From Branchiostoma floridae (Eukaryota; Chordata; Leptocardii; Amphioxiformes; Branchiostomatidae): a stretch of 64,000 nucleotides of DNA. Shown here piece by piece: positions 22,544-33,924 of this stretch; within the stretch, counting starts at the first letter, position 1; each line of letters starts with the position of its first letter. The DNA lies in contig NC_049986.1 of NCBI RefSeq assembly GCF_000003815.2, positions 15,463,569-15,527,568 on the forward strand, written 5' to 3'. The notes under the pieces were generated by a model, which was not told the origin of the DNA, did no database searches, and saw only the letters and a list, made by a program, of their open reading frames with translations. The position numbers were made by a program, and so were the translations under genes.

Positions 22544-25500
22544 ATGGAGTCCAAAGTCCTGCTGTCGGTATTTCTTCTGATATGCGTGGCTGTGTGTCAT
22601 GGCGAGAGTAATCCTGAGCATCCACAAGGCGATACAACCAGGTACACAATGATGCAATTACAATATCTTTTTTTTGTGTGTGTGGTAATGTACCTAGCAA
22701 TTTAGTTTTCTACATTGGATAAAGGCGTGTATTTCTTTGGAATGTTTCTTGAACTAACATGTTGACTACGGTCTTGTTATGATCTGCCGTCATAGCACAT
22801 TTAGTGGTGCTAGTACGGGTATGAAGTGGACAGCTTAGAACTCTCAGAAGTTTAAAACTAAAATGTCGGACTAACAGATACAATGTGCCGTACTTAGTTT
22901 GTTTGTTTTACAACAAAAATCACAGTGGCGACAGACCAATTCTTAAACAAGGATTGATCTAAAACAGTCCTTGTTTAAGAATTGATCTGAATTGATCTTA
23001 AGTGGTTAAGTTTATACTACTCAGAAATTTTATCAGAGTATTTATTGATGTCTTGCGTAATTTTTTTAATTTTTCTAGCGTTTTACAAAATATAGTGCAG
23101 TATACCTGTACCCATTCATTCAAAGTCTTTCCTTTCCTATGCGACAGCAGTGAAGACGATCTGAAAAATGTCTGTACCGGAGAGTGCCCTGAGTTCGAGC
23201 TGTTGTGCTCGACCCCAGAGTATGACATAAGGCGGTACAAGAGCGCCCTCTGGGTGTCCACCACTACGTTACACCTGTCCCTCTCCCAGGCCACCGCTAG
23301 GGGGCGGAAACGCTTACATGACTACTTCAAAGGTTTAAATGACAAAAGTAAGCCATGTTTTAATTTTCATCAGGCTCAATATGTTTATCAACCAACCAAC
23401 AATCTCTGTACTCAGATGAATGTATTAAACTCGACGAAGAACCAGTAAAAAGATAGATCCAGAACCTATGACTATGTTATTCATAATTACCATATAGCCA
23501 GGCGACGTCGAACAATCAGAATTCTCCATTTTCCCCATATCCCAGGTCATTAAGTTAATATATACTATCCGCATGAGGGGTATAGGTCTCGTTCTCAGGA
23601 TATTGTCAACCATTACTGAGTAGAGGAAAACTTACTGAGTGAAGGAATCCTTGGGAACGAGAGCCACAAAATGGCGCGCGGTTCAACTGAGGCGAACAAA
23701 ACATGCGAATAGATCACAAACAGTGACGTTACGGTAGGTACAGGGAGTGATGGTGAGATATCGCCCAGCCAGGTAAGAAGGTTCGAATGGTAGGGAGAGC
23801 AAGTTTCTAGGTAATGTAATGCCCTCTCCTGAGCTGAGTCGTCACGACTAGATCTATGACAATGCTAATATGATAATGACGTTAATAACCCGCTTTCCTT
23901 CGATGTATACGGTACCATAATTCATGGCCAGTTCCTATCACCGCTTCATTCCGTGTTTATAGGAACCGTCCATGAATTATGGCACCGTATATACACTGAA
24001 GGAAAGCGGGTTAATATTAACCCAATATTAACATATTTTCAGGACTGACAATGCCGTACACCGCACCCATGGTGACACAGACCCGGGAGCCTTCTGAGAT
24101 CGAGAGTCCCGTTCGTGAAATCACCGTGTCCATGCCTCTTCCTAAAAAGGTGGCAAAGAACCCTCCAAACCCAAGAGATCCCAGCGTAAGTGTATTAGAT
24201 TACCATTTACCGTGAATAGAGGTGGGTACCGGTACAGGTACAGGTACGGTCCAGGTCTATTGATCTAATCATATGTGAAAACTTGTGAATGAGCGATACT
24301 CAAAACAATGGTCCATTTTGCTACAAAGAATTCTGCTTGGTGGAGTATCCGACGTCCACTGACGTTTTAAATCCTAACCGATGTCTCGGATAGTGCAGAA
24401 ACGGCATGAAGCTGCAAAGAAGCTTAAGTATTGCTTTACTTTGAAGGAACAGGTTACTTAACCCTATTCAGACCGGGGGGGGGGGGGCTTTTGAGGCCCG
24501 CGCTAACTTCGATGTCCTATAACGCCAGAACGGCTTACGCTAGAGCCACCAAATTTGGTGAGTTTTCCTAAAATATTGTTGCCAACAATTTTAAGAAGTT
24601 TGACAAATTTTCCATTTTTTTTTGTTGCCATGGCAACCGTTTGTTGACAGGCAGTTTTGCCAAAAATCACTATTTTTGGTTCTAACTGTGTATTTTTCAC
24701 ATTTATTTGCTATATTACTGCGATTTTGTTACATAAATAAAATCTTAAATTATTCAGCATATCTTTTATAATTATATATGCATAAATTATGCTAATTTGA
24801 TGACGTCATCAGCCCAAAATCCAAGATGGCGGACCGAATGGCCAAATCAATAATAACAAGCTAATTATCCCTTAAAATTTGTAACTACCTGGTATTTTTT
24901 CATCAAAAACCATCTAAATGAATGAATTTAGTCTATTTCCATTGCCCTTTGTGATTATTTGTTGCAAAAAAAGTATTTTAAAAAATTCAAGGTGGTGGAT
25001 ATAATACGGCGGAGCCCAACTCGTATCTTAGATGTGCATGACGTCATTTTATGACGTCATATTGAAGTCATTGATGTTGCTATTGGCAACGCAAGTCGTA
25101 ATAAACATTATTATTCTGTTATCTGCACTTGTTGTTACATTTTTGTAGCATAACTTGAAGTTTTCTGAGAATACCCATTTTTCATGGATTTGGCCAATGT
25201 AATCAAATTGATGACGTCATAATTACGTCATCTTACGTCAACGTAACGTCAAACGTCACATACTTGTCAGATATTATGTCGAAATTATGTCCTGAAAATT
25301 TGGTGGCCTTACGGCACATCGTTTTAGAGTTATACTGAATAGGGTTAAACTGCGTATCCTGTCTGTCCAAGGTGGTGATAGATCTTGTCCCAGAGACCAT
25401 CATGTACGTGAAGAAGTTTGCAGGACGTTCTCCCAGCGTCGGCTTTATCGCTGATCTTGAGGCCAGAAACTTCTTCAAGACCCTGAAGACGAAGAAGGAA

Positions 25501-28500
25501 CCATTCTATGGGAATGACGGCTACTACTACGTCGCTCAGTATGGCAGGTATTGTCAAGTGCGCAACTCTTAAAACCCTTTTCTTGTCTATTTGTAGAACT
25601 GAATAAATATAACGCCAAAAGAATAGCCTCAATGTATTGAAAAATCGGCAACTGACATAGTCTTCACATTGTAATTCAGTCCAGGCTCGTCCGACCGCAA
25701 CATGCACAACGAGATTTGGGTTTTTGCCATGAACGAGAGATCCTACAAGTACCTGGAGTTCAACGACCAAACCGCAGACGGACGGGTACTTCCGAAGTGT
25801 CTCCGTGGAGTGGAGACCATGGTGTGGGAGAAAATGGACCAGAGCGACATCCCTCTGTTGACTCGGAAGCAGTGCTCTACAACGTACTGCCAAGGTATCA
25901 TCGGATATGTCCGTTCTTTAACCAGCTGCTTGAAGATAATTTAGTAACGTACGCTGTTCTTCTGGCGCTTTCTTTTAGTAGTAAGATGATGTTTATGTGT
26001 TGTATTCTCTGGCCACTTAAGAATAAATATGTTTTAAACCTGACACATTTATTGACACGCCTTTCCTTTTAGCCTCCAATAATTGCCCAAAGGCGGAGAC
26101 AGAGAAAGTGGAGGGTATTGACGACATGTCGATACGGCTGAAGATCTTCAAGGGAGGATCCAGGTCATTTGTCTACACACCTCCCACCTGCCACTATGAC
26201 ACCGCTAGTCATGCTTCTCTGGGTCCGTTGGTGGAGTCTCTAAAGGCATCAGGTAAGAAACGTTAGACTTAAGACTTTAGACTTTAGACTTAAGACTTTA
26301 GACTTTAGACTTTAGACTTTAGACTTTAGACTTTAGACTTAAGACTTAAGACTTTAGACTTTAGACTTTAGACTTTAGACTTAAGACTCTAGACTCTAGA
26401 CTCTAGACTCTAGACTCTAGACTCTAGACTCTAGACTTTAGACACCAAGGTCGGTCAGGTATTGTGTAGACATCATGAGGTTGATTTGTGTTCCATCTAA
26501 GGAATTGTTGGAAGACTACCTTGGCTTGAAACTTTTGTTTTGGCACGGTTTTAAGATATTGGATTGTTATGAAGATTGTAAAAGACATATTTTCCCAATA
26601 GGCTGCTAATGGACTTCATGCTGCGCAAATATGTCAAAAAAGACACCATTTTTCTCATCAAAATGTATTTGTCTACAGATGTCTCCTCTTCCGAGATCAA
26701 TCTAATGGTTACAGTCGTCATGGAGAAAAGAGAAGAGTTGGATGGGAAGAATAGCTGTCAGAAGTTCTTCAAAGTGAAGTTTGTGGCAGGCGGGGCAAAA
26801 GGGAGCCGATCACGAGAGGTACATTGATATGTCTTGATAGAGATCATTTCCAAAAGGAAAAAAAAAGAAACGATATAACTTTATTAAAACCAGACATTGT
26901 TTGTAATCGTCGTTTTCTCCACAGGACGTAGAGATGAAAGAGGAAGCTGGCTTGCAGATGCCGAAGACAGTAGAAGCGCTACATCAGGGAGAGGATTCTG
27001 TTTCAGGGTAAGTCAAAGTCTGTGATGCAAGAACTACATTACAGGGCAGTTACTATCATTAGATGTTACGTGATGAGTTTTACGTGACCAATCATCTCAC
27101 AAACATCAAAACGATATTATAGTCGTTGTTTGTTTTTCGTCACTCATTAGAGTATACTCCAAGTGTTTCGGCGGCAATGCCTACTACGAGCCGACAACCA
27201 TCGCTTCCACGGCAAAGATGCTCATGGAACGACTCAAGGACAAGAAGAAGTGTTTCCTGGGTGACCACATCAGCGTAGTCGAATACCATCCACAGTACAG
27301 ACTGTTTGACCGTCACAATGAGGTTCTTAAAACTGTTTTTATAATCATGATCATCTTTAAATTACCGATGCAGGAAAGCAGGCGAGCAAATAACAATCTG
27401 GGTTTGGTAACGCTGCAACGCATGGTTCTACAGCTACGTAGCTACGTTTCTGTTTGTCTATAGTTGATGGTTACGTTTAGAGATTCTTTCGTCTGATACG
27501 TAATAAACACTCAAGGCCTCAAAGTTGTTAAGATAATCACAATGCACTGTGCTGTTAAGTCAATGATTTACCACAAGGGTGTTAATGATGATTTTCCTTC
27601 AACGATTTATGGCATTATATTGATGAGAGAAATTTTAACGTATTGACAGGAAATCTTTGGTTAGCATCTACGTTGTAGATTTGTCATTTTTTTTGTACCT
27701 CCTAAATTGAGGACCATCATTGACTTCTAGATCCACCTTGACGCCGACCCGGACTGCAGTGACCAGGAGGGCCGTCCGGAGTTCACCTTCAACCTCCCGC
27801 TGAGTAAAGACTACAGCCGGACTGACATGAGGCCATCGTTGGGTGACCAATGCGACACTCATCACCAGTGTCCAAACACGACCACCATCATGAGACTTGA
27901 GAACAACCTGGAGATGTTTCAGTATGCACCAGGTATTGTACTTCACGTCACTTGTTTGGTTCCATTGAAAGTATCTGAGCAAACAGACACAGCTCATTTC
28001 GTGGTCTAGGACCTTGTTCAAGAATTTATTTCAAATACAGTGTCTAAAACAAGAAACGGCTTTATACAGACCACAGAGCAATATTGTAAATGTAAATATA
28101 AGCATTAACTTATCAAGCCATTTGCAATCTTGTCATCTTTTTCTTGACAGGAAGTTGGTTCCTCTCCAAGAGTCCTACCAAGTCCTGTAGCATCAGGGAA
28201 GCTTTCAACAAGGCGCTGAATCCCTTTCTGTCATACCTGAACGGGAAGAATGAAGGCAACTCCAAAATTGACATGATTATACCATTGTATGGCAAGGCAA
28301 GGCACATTTTGTACTACTCGTATTCTATTTAAATAGTATAACGTAACAGTAGTGAACATGGGTCTCATACGACCTTTCGTCCTACGCGAGACTTTACAGC
28401 AAGACCCCTACGTTGGTCACAAATTACAAAGATTGCCACAACAGGAATTATAAGAATTTTGGAAAACAATCTGTTTAACTGAATATATTATATCATATGT

Positions 28501-31500
28501 ATATGTAGTATCAAGGAATATTTACTATTTCGTTTCATGGGATGCCTACTGGCGGAAACACAATCTGGATTCTTGTCACTCAGGTAAATGCGTTCGCGCA
28601 GCCGGGGTCGTGTGAGACGGTCACCACAGTGAGCACAATGGTACCGGGAAACTTTGCGGATAACCCGCTCAAGCCCATCGAGGACACGGTAAGTTAGACC
28701 AACAATCACGGCTGAAGGCAACTGTGTAGTGTTTGAATGTACTGGCGGTGTCATAACAGTTAAGCCTTCTAAAACAGTACAATGTATGTACGGACATATC
28801 ATCGTTCATCCATCTTGAACATCACTTCAGATGTATGCGGCGTAACTAAAGTGAGAATGCTCTACTTAGACCTCTTTCCAGTTACAGCGGCCATGTTGGA
28901 TTTCCTGGGGCATACTTATATCTGTATTACATGCTACAAAGGAGAATGCCCAACTGCAGCCTCGTTTTGGTGATCACGGGAAATCCAACATGGATATCCG
29001 CAACTGGAATTTTGGGCATCTAATATGTGTTGACATCAATCTGTCACCAGATATTACTAATGATTCGTCTCCTGACAGGTTTCAGTTCAACGTCTTGAGG
29101 CAGAGAAAAGATTTATCCGGTCACTATACAAGGGTAAGGTCGGCTCAGGTGAACTGGAACGGCACCTGATTGGTCTGATTGTCGACGTGGGTAACCTCAA
29201 GCCATTTGGATTGGAGTACAATCCCCAAGTAAGTTTGGGCTCGAAATATTTGACAAGTGAGTAACTGTTATGTATATATGTGGCGTCTGATAGCTACCTG
29301 TCTAGTGAGGCTTCGAAGGAACATTTTCTTATTTCTGCACGGTCTTCTTTGTTCATACTATAATCATCGTTCTTTGATGTTTCAGAATATGTGGCTTGCT
29401 ACCTATGGCGACGCACGCACACGGGAAGAACTCTTAGAAGTTGTCATAGAAGTGAAAAAGGTACGGCAATATTCCTTCTGTATTTGATATATCATTGTTA
29501 TGTGCTGTTGTTTGGTTGATGAATGTACATCATCAAATTCCCTTGTGTTGGAATTTCTTGGAAGATCGTTGAATAAAATCTGGACAAAATTGAAGTTAGG
29601 AAGTGAAGTTGAGAGGGTGTGAACATCTCAAATCTCACCTTACTAACTATTGTGTTCTGGTCTTCTGGACGTGGTCTCTAGGTGACACACTTATATGTTA
29701 AACTGTTCTGTCTGTTTATACCTGTGATGTTTGCATTTTGTTCCAAAGGCACCCAAGGATGGCCAGGATGTCATCATGTCAGAAGAAACTGGAGATGAAC
29801 GGAAGGAAGACGCTTCAGACGGGAAGGTGGCTCTTCCGAAGCCGGAGGGCTGCAGCGAGTCTGTCTGTCCGACTGTCTACGTCACCAAAAACCACAGCAA
29901 CTTCATGGAGCTGCTGCTTCCAAGTCGTGAGGATTTATTATATAGGCTTAGTATAATCACAATCAGTATGATAATAAATATAGATATTCGGTATCATTGA
30001 TTCCAATACAATTTGATGTAAATGTGCATAATGTTTGTAGTATAGTTATGTTGATGTATGATTCACCATAAAGGTAGAAGCGTGTGTCACTTGACCAAGC
30101 TATGTGGAGATCCTCGAACATCCGGCAGGCAGCTCATCAGGCCCATTCTTGGGTATTTCAACGGTGACAACAGCGCCAACAAGAAGATCAAGAACTTCGC
30201 TGTCCCACTTTTTAAGGTACTTCATTAAATTTAAGGAATATCATCATCATATTAAAAGGCCGAAACATCTTTTTAAACTTATCGTATTGACAAGTTTACT
30301 TTGCTCTATACATCGAAAGATTTGTCTCTCTCTTTTCTCCTGGGAAGTTCCAAAATACGTAAGATGATAAAGTCTGTGACATTCTAACGTTGATGGCATG
30401 TTGAATGGCGTCCCACCTCAGGTCAGACTCTACTCCGCTGAAGAGGAAGAGAAGGGCATCTCTCCGTGCGATCGTGAGTACCAGGCCTGTGTCAGACTGC
30501 CTGATGAGTACAAGGACATACCGGAGCCAAATAACAAAGAGGTAATTTTGCAAAAGTTTAAACTTTGTTCCAACACAAAGAAGGGACTCACCATAAATTT
30601 TCGGTCGAGCACTCCGACCTTCTTCAGATGAAATGATTCGCTGACTAATCCGGAAGTCGTCGGATGACGTCAGGTAGCAGCGAATCATAAATGGCGGGAA
30701 GGCAAAACCTGCCACCATCACGGTTCAACGAGGGTTGATGTGCCCTAATGCAGATAGCCTCCCCGACGCCCCCCACGAACCAATCCCGTTCAGTGTCCAA
30801 GATGCGAACTTGGTCTAGAGACACGGAGTGGCCGGGGGATTCAATGTGTATGTGCTGCGACACCTCTGAGGATGTTGAGCTGTGACGTCTGTGCTCTAAG
30901 AAACGGGTCTTTAATGGTCGTTCCGTTTCCCCGATGTACGATTCGGTGCACGGGCCTCTGATGTTTTGTCCGTTACACCGGATGTGGTAAACCTCGCCGC
31001 TCTTGTGTTCTTTGGGCGTCTTATCCTTAGGCGCCACCAATATCTGCCTAAGTGTCCTAGTCGGCCTAAAGTAGGTGTTTATGCCTTGCGAGTGGAAGAT
31101 TCTACGTAAGGCTTCCGAAACATTCTTCACATAGGGTAATACTACCAGCCCTTTATTCTGTGTATTGTTCCGATTTTGGTTGCCAGTCCTAGTAGTTTTG
31201 GGTGCTGTCGCCCTGGACACTGCCCACTCAGGGTAGCCACACTTACGTAATGCTTGAGATATGTGTTCCTTCTCTCGCTTCCTATCTTCCGGGTTGGTGA
31301 TAATCGAATCAGCCCTGTGGAACAATGTACTGATGACACCCAATTTGTGCTCTAATGGGTGACTAGAGTTGAAGTTTAGATACTGGTCCGTATGTGTGGG
31401 TTTTCTATAAATCGTTATGTCCAACGATCATCCTCTTTGACCACAGTCAGTGTGTCCAAGAAAGGTAAGGTTCTGTCCTGTTCTTCTTCAGTGGTGAACT

Positions 31501-32817
31501 TAATATCAGGATCTAAACTGTTTAAGTGCTCAGTAAACTCATCAGCATAGGCTTTCTTTAACTTTGTATGCGTATCATCCACATAACGGAACCACCATAT
31601 TAAACGGAGCTCGAGGGTGGGGGGCTGTGCTAATGGCTAATTTATGATTCGCTGCTACCTGACGTCATCCGACGACTTCCGGATTAGTCAGCGAATCATT
31701 TCATCTGAAGAAGGTCGGAGTGCTCGACCGAAAATGTATGGTGAGTCCCTTCTTTGTGTTGGAACAAAGTTTAAACTTTTGCAATATGGAATTTACCAAC
31801 ACAGATGAGCTTTCATTCGGATAACAAAGAGGTAAGTTAAACTGGAAAGATTGATGAAAGATACACTTGCAGACACATCATCGGTTATAGTTATCAACAC
31901 TCTTCCTTCTCAAAAGAAGTAACACTCTGTTTTCCTACTTTTTATTAGAATTCAACGTTAGTGTATGGACCATTTTTTTCTATTTGGCGATAGAGACTTG
32001 TCCGTAATTGACGTTGCTCTCTCTATGTTCTGTTCTGTTCTGTCGCGCAGCTGAGCATATTTACTGCCAGTAAGGGTCTTCACGGATACGGCATCGCCGT
32101 GAGGGGCCATGTCTCCGAGGCTGTCGCATCAGAAGCAACTTCGACCTTGATGCAGACACTCGACAAGGAAAACGTCCCGTATGATAAGGCAAGTGAAAAC
32201 TGCAGATCTATCCAAGAATAATATACTTTCATGCATCGTTCGTGTTTTATCACGCTTTCGCTTCCTGCCGTTCTTTAATTGCTAAGATCCCTTTCTTCTT
32301 TCATCTTACCACAGACTTGGTTGGCGTTTGTCTCATACGATAAGCCCCACACCAATCCGGAAAAGAAGACCACCTATATCATCTTCGTCAAGAAGAGCGA
32401 AAACAATGAAGAAGGTTGGGTACATGCTTAAAACTACTTTCGTTCAGGACCAATGTTGGGTGTTTTATTGGGAACTGACGACCATTTGTTTGTACTTAGA
32501 AAACGAGTATCAGATCTGTATTTTGAGCATCAGATTACTCAATCGAGCAGTTGCAAGTCATTTTTTCTGGATTCTAATAACACAGTCACCCTGCTATTTC
32601 TTCCGGTGTTTTAAAGAAAGGTCTACCGGGTTACAAGCTCATGAATCCCCTTAAAACGATATATTTGATTGAAAGAAGGGTTCCCCCTAGAGCTTCCTCA
32701 ATTGTGCTTCAGTACAAGATGAATTTGTATATTTACTGTACCCTTGTCACGTCATTTCTAATAATCCTTATTGATATTTTCCTTGCAGAAGGCGACTCAA
32801 ACGAGACGGAGAGCTAG
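22544..32817 (+). CDS. Gene C: secreted protein with four SOUL-like domains (928 aa)
   Basis: Twenty exons join in frame: 22544-22641, 23151-23347, 24043-24185, 25372-25547, 25680-25894, 26073-26252, 26679-26818, 26925-27007, 27151-27322, 27731-27932, 28151-28296, 28584-28688, 29079-29228, 29386-29460, 29749-29923, 30074-30216, 30422-30541, 32051-32188, 32315-32414, 32789-32817. The signal peptide is MESKVLLSVFLLICVAVCHG. Domains lie at about residues 40-275, 277-468, 469-694 and 710-919. Domain 1 has EFELLCSTPEYDIRRYKSA, a YTAPM segment, IMYVKKFAG and NEIWVFAMNE. Exons 1-9 follow gene B closely, exons 11-14 are clearly diverged, and exons 15-18 with intron 15 resemble gene A most. Introns 11 and 18 appear to start with GC. 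A Penelope-like element sits at the exon 17 donor. The tail ends NETES. Confidence 0.91.
23888..24011. mobile_element. Palindromic MITE in gene C intron 2
   Basis: A 124-bp near-palindrome starts ACCCGCTTTCCTTC and ends with its reverse complement GAAGGAAAGCGGGT. The arms extend about 50 bases, through a segment with CCATAATTCATGG. TAATA flanks both ends (23883-23887 and 24012-24016) and may be the target duplication. It sits just before exon 3 and is absent from the matching B intron. Confidence 0.78.
24223..24370. mobile_element. Relict of hAT-like MITE (same family as 37534-37973)
   Basis: Starts with AGGTGGGTACCGGTACAGGT and later contains GTGGAGTATCC-type and TGGTCCATTTTG-type stretches that recur, inverted, in the intact MITE of gene D. 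Only one end is recognisable, so the copy is truncated or decayed; its right edge is approximate. Confidence 0.55.
24462..25344. mobile_element. piggyBac-type MITE in gene C intron 3
   Basis: An 883-bp non-coding insertion is bounded by TTAA on both sides (24458-24461 and 25345-25348). Its ends are CCCTATTCAG and CTGAATAGGG, perfect short inverted repeats. The TTAA target and CCCT ends are typical of piggyBac elements. It has no transposase frame, contains a run of G just inside the left end, and lies immediately before exon 4 of gene C. Confidence 0.85.
26266..26443. repeat. Heptamer minisatellite in gene C intron 6
   Basis: Two blocks of 7-base units run in series, ACTTTAG (with ACTTAAG variants) and then ACTCTAG, just after exon 6. 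Gene B has only a short seed (two to three imperfect units, about 12475-12500) at the same intron position, so the array expanded after the B/C duplication. Confidence 0.93.
30548..30692 (-). repeat. Left 145-bp inverted terminal repeat of Penelope-like element
   Basis: Pairs with 31640-31784 in inverted orientation with about one mismatch. It contains a hammerhead-like core on the minus strand (30599-30627): CTGAAGA, a 5-bp stem-loop GGTCG...CGACC, then GAAA. Confidence 0.88.
30645..31424 (-). pseudogene. Penelope-like element reverse transcriptase C-terminus and GIY-YIG endonuclease
   Basis: A 259-codon frame starts with DITIYRKPTHTDQYLNFNSS, a segment typical of the region after the reverse transcriptase palm in Penelope elements. 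It then passes through a CGYPEWAV stretch and LVVLPYVKNVSEALRRIF, and ends with a GIY-YIG-like nuclease: HIRCNGQNIRG, SYIGETERPLKTRFLEHRR, SQHI and the later DWFVGGVGEAICIR with a conserved Glu. The polymerase motif YVDD lies upstream (31425-31640) in another frame, so the gene is broken. Confidence 0.85.
31640..31784 (+). repeat. Right 145-bp inverted terminal repeat of Penelope-like element
   Basis: Reverse complement of 30548-30692. The hammerhead-like core is on the plus strand here (CTGAAGA 31705-31711, stem 31713-31729, GAAA 31730-31733). Such repeats correspond to the pseudo-LTRs of Penelope elements. Confidence 0.88.
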
Positions 32818-33401
32818 AAATAGACCCGCAACGGAAAGCCAAGAAAATGCTACAGATAATTAATTCTATTATGAAGAAACGAGCAATCAAGCTAATGTGA
32901 ACACTGGCATATCTGCGTTTTGCGTGCAATGTCATAACTGATAACTAGCAAACACTAGCGAAATCACAACAATTCTACATTTAATGTTCTTCTCGATGAA
33001 CCGTTGTGAATTCACTGCAATGTTAACTCAATGTGTGTGGCCTGTTCTTGCGTCCTTGTGTACTATCAACATAGAGCAGATCACAGTCCGCGAAAATATG
33101 ACATCGTGTATTTTAACGCCTTCGTTATGTCACACGACAACATAAGAAGGATGCTTTGCACCTTGACCTTTAGACCCACCCACTCCATTTGCCTAATAGC
33201 TGATAACGGAGTCTTTGCTAAAAAGTGGTTACGTGATATAGATTTTACACCGAGTTAAAAGTTTGAACTGTTCCTGTTGAGACTGATAGAGCGAAGCATC
33301 AAGCAATGTTTTCTACACATGAGCTCAAAGAGAAGTGCCCAAATATGATATATGGTGACAGATTGATGTCAAACACATATCACATGTTTGAAGGCCTTGC
33401 C

Positions 33402-33407
33402 AATAAA
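33402..33407 (+). terminator. Candidate polyadenylation signal of gene C
   Basis: This is the first AATAAA after the gene C stop, 585 bases downstream. At the place where A and B have their signal (about 32994-33000) gene C reads GATGAA, so the ancestral signal is lost and this or another site must serve. Confidence 0.45.
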
Positions 33408-33479
33408 ACATTTTCACTTCGGTTACGATGCATCTGAAAAGAAGGTGTAGATGGATGAGCGTAGCGTACGGCGAAGCGC

Positions 33480-33625
33480 AAACATTCGACTTGAATTGTT
33501 CTGCCAGTTCATTCTAGTGGCGCTGAAGAAGAGGAGTGTTTGGTGTCACTCGAAACGTTCGGAAGTAAATCTCCGTTTTTATCCAGTTGTAGAGATTGAA
33601 TTGTATTTAAAGAAAGATGTAGTAA
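33480..33625 (+). mobile_element. Penelope-like element end remnant with hammerhead-like core
   Basis: A short stretch carries CTGAAGA (33523-33529), a GAGTG...CACTC stem-loop (33534-33551) and GAAA (33552-33555). It is followed by TAAATCTCCG, TTATCCAGTTG and AGATTGAATTG, a pattern I associate with Penelope pseudo-LTRs. No coding part is left. Confidence 0.5.
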
Positions 33626-33756
33626 TTACTCTGTACATACGTTTCCCTGTGTCACCTTTCAGAAGGTTTAATTGTTATGATACCGCCGGAACAATTCGTG
33701 TTCAATCTTCATCGTGAATATTACTAACCGTGCCTAAAGCCAGGTGTACCGAAAGT

Positions 33757-33924
33757 NNNNNNNNNNNNNNNNNNNNNNNNNNNNNNNNNNNNNNNNNNNN
33801 NNNNNNNNNNNNNNNNNNNNNNNNNNNNNNNNNNNNNNNNNNNNNNNNNNNNNNNNNNNNNNNNNNNNNNNNNNNNNNNNNNNNNNNNNNNNNNNNNNNN
33901 NNNNNNNNNNNNNNNNNNNNNNNN
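33757..33924. other. Assembly gap (168 N)
   Basis: The bases are unresolved. The flanks show that a GGAACGAAAA-type decamer array probably collapsed here, because the right flank is the reverse complement of the array at 35.18-35.28 kb. Confidence 1.

Larger units (their letters stand above)
30546..31820 (-). mobile_element. Penelope-like retroelement with inverted terminal repeats, in gene C exon 17/intron 17 junction
   Basis: The 1.27-kb insertion is flanked by the 15-bp direct repeat ATAACAAAGAGGTAA (30531-30545 and 31821-31835). The repeat comprises the last bases of exon 17 plus the splice donor. It carries 145-bp inverted repeats (30548-30692 and 31640-31784) with about one mismatch. 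Between them the minus strand encodes the end of a reverse transcriptase with the catalytic YVDD motif (about 31570-31600), then, after a one-base frame change near 31425, a thumb/linker and a GIY-YIG-type endonuclease domain. This arrangement is characteristic of Penelope-like elements. The copy is 5'-truncated. Confidence 0.9.

Noticed and set aside
25345..25893. 182-codon minus-strand open frame
   Set aside because: It is antisense to exons 4 and 5 of gene C and the intron between them; the plus-strand exons match B and D in frame.
31705..31760. Fully defined active hammerhead ribozyme
   Set aside because: Core and stem II are visible, but the best stem I pairing would put G at the cleavage position, which is not allowed, so I report only a hammerhead-like core.
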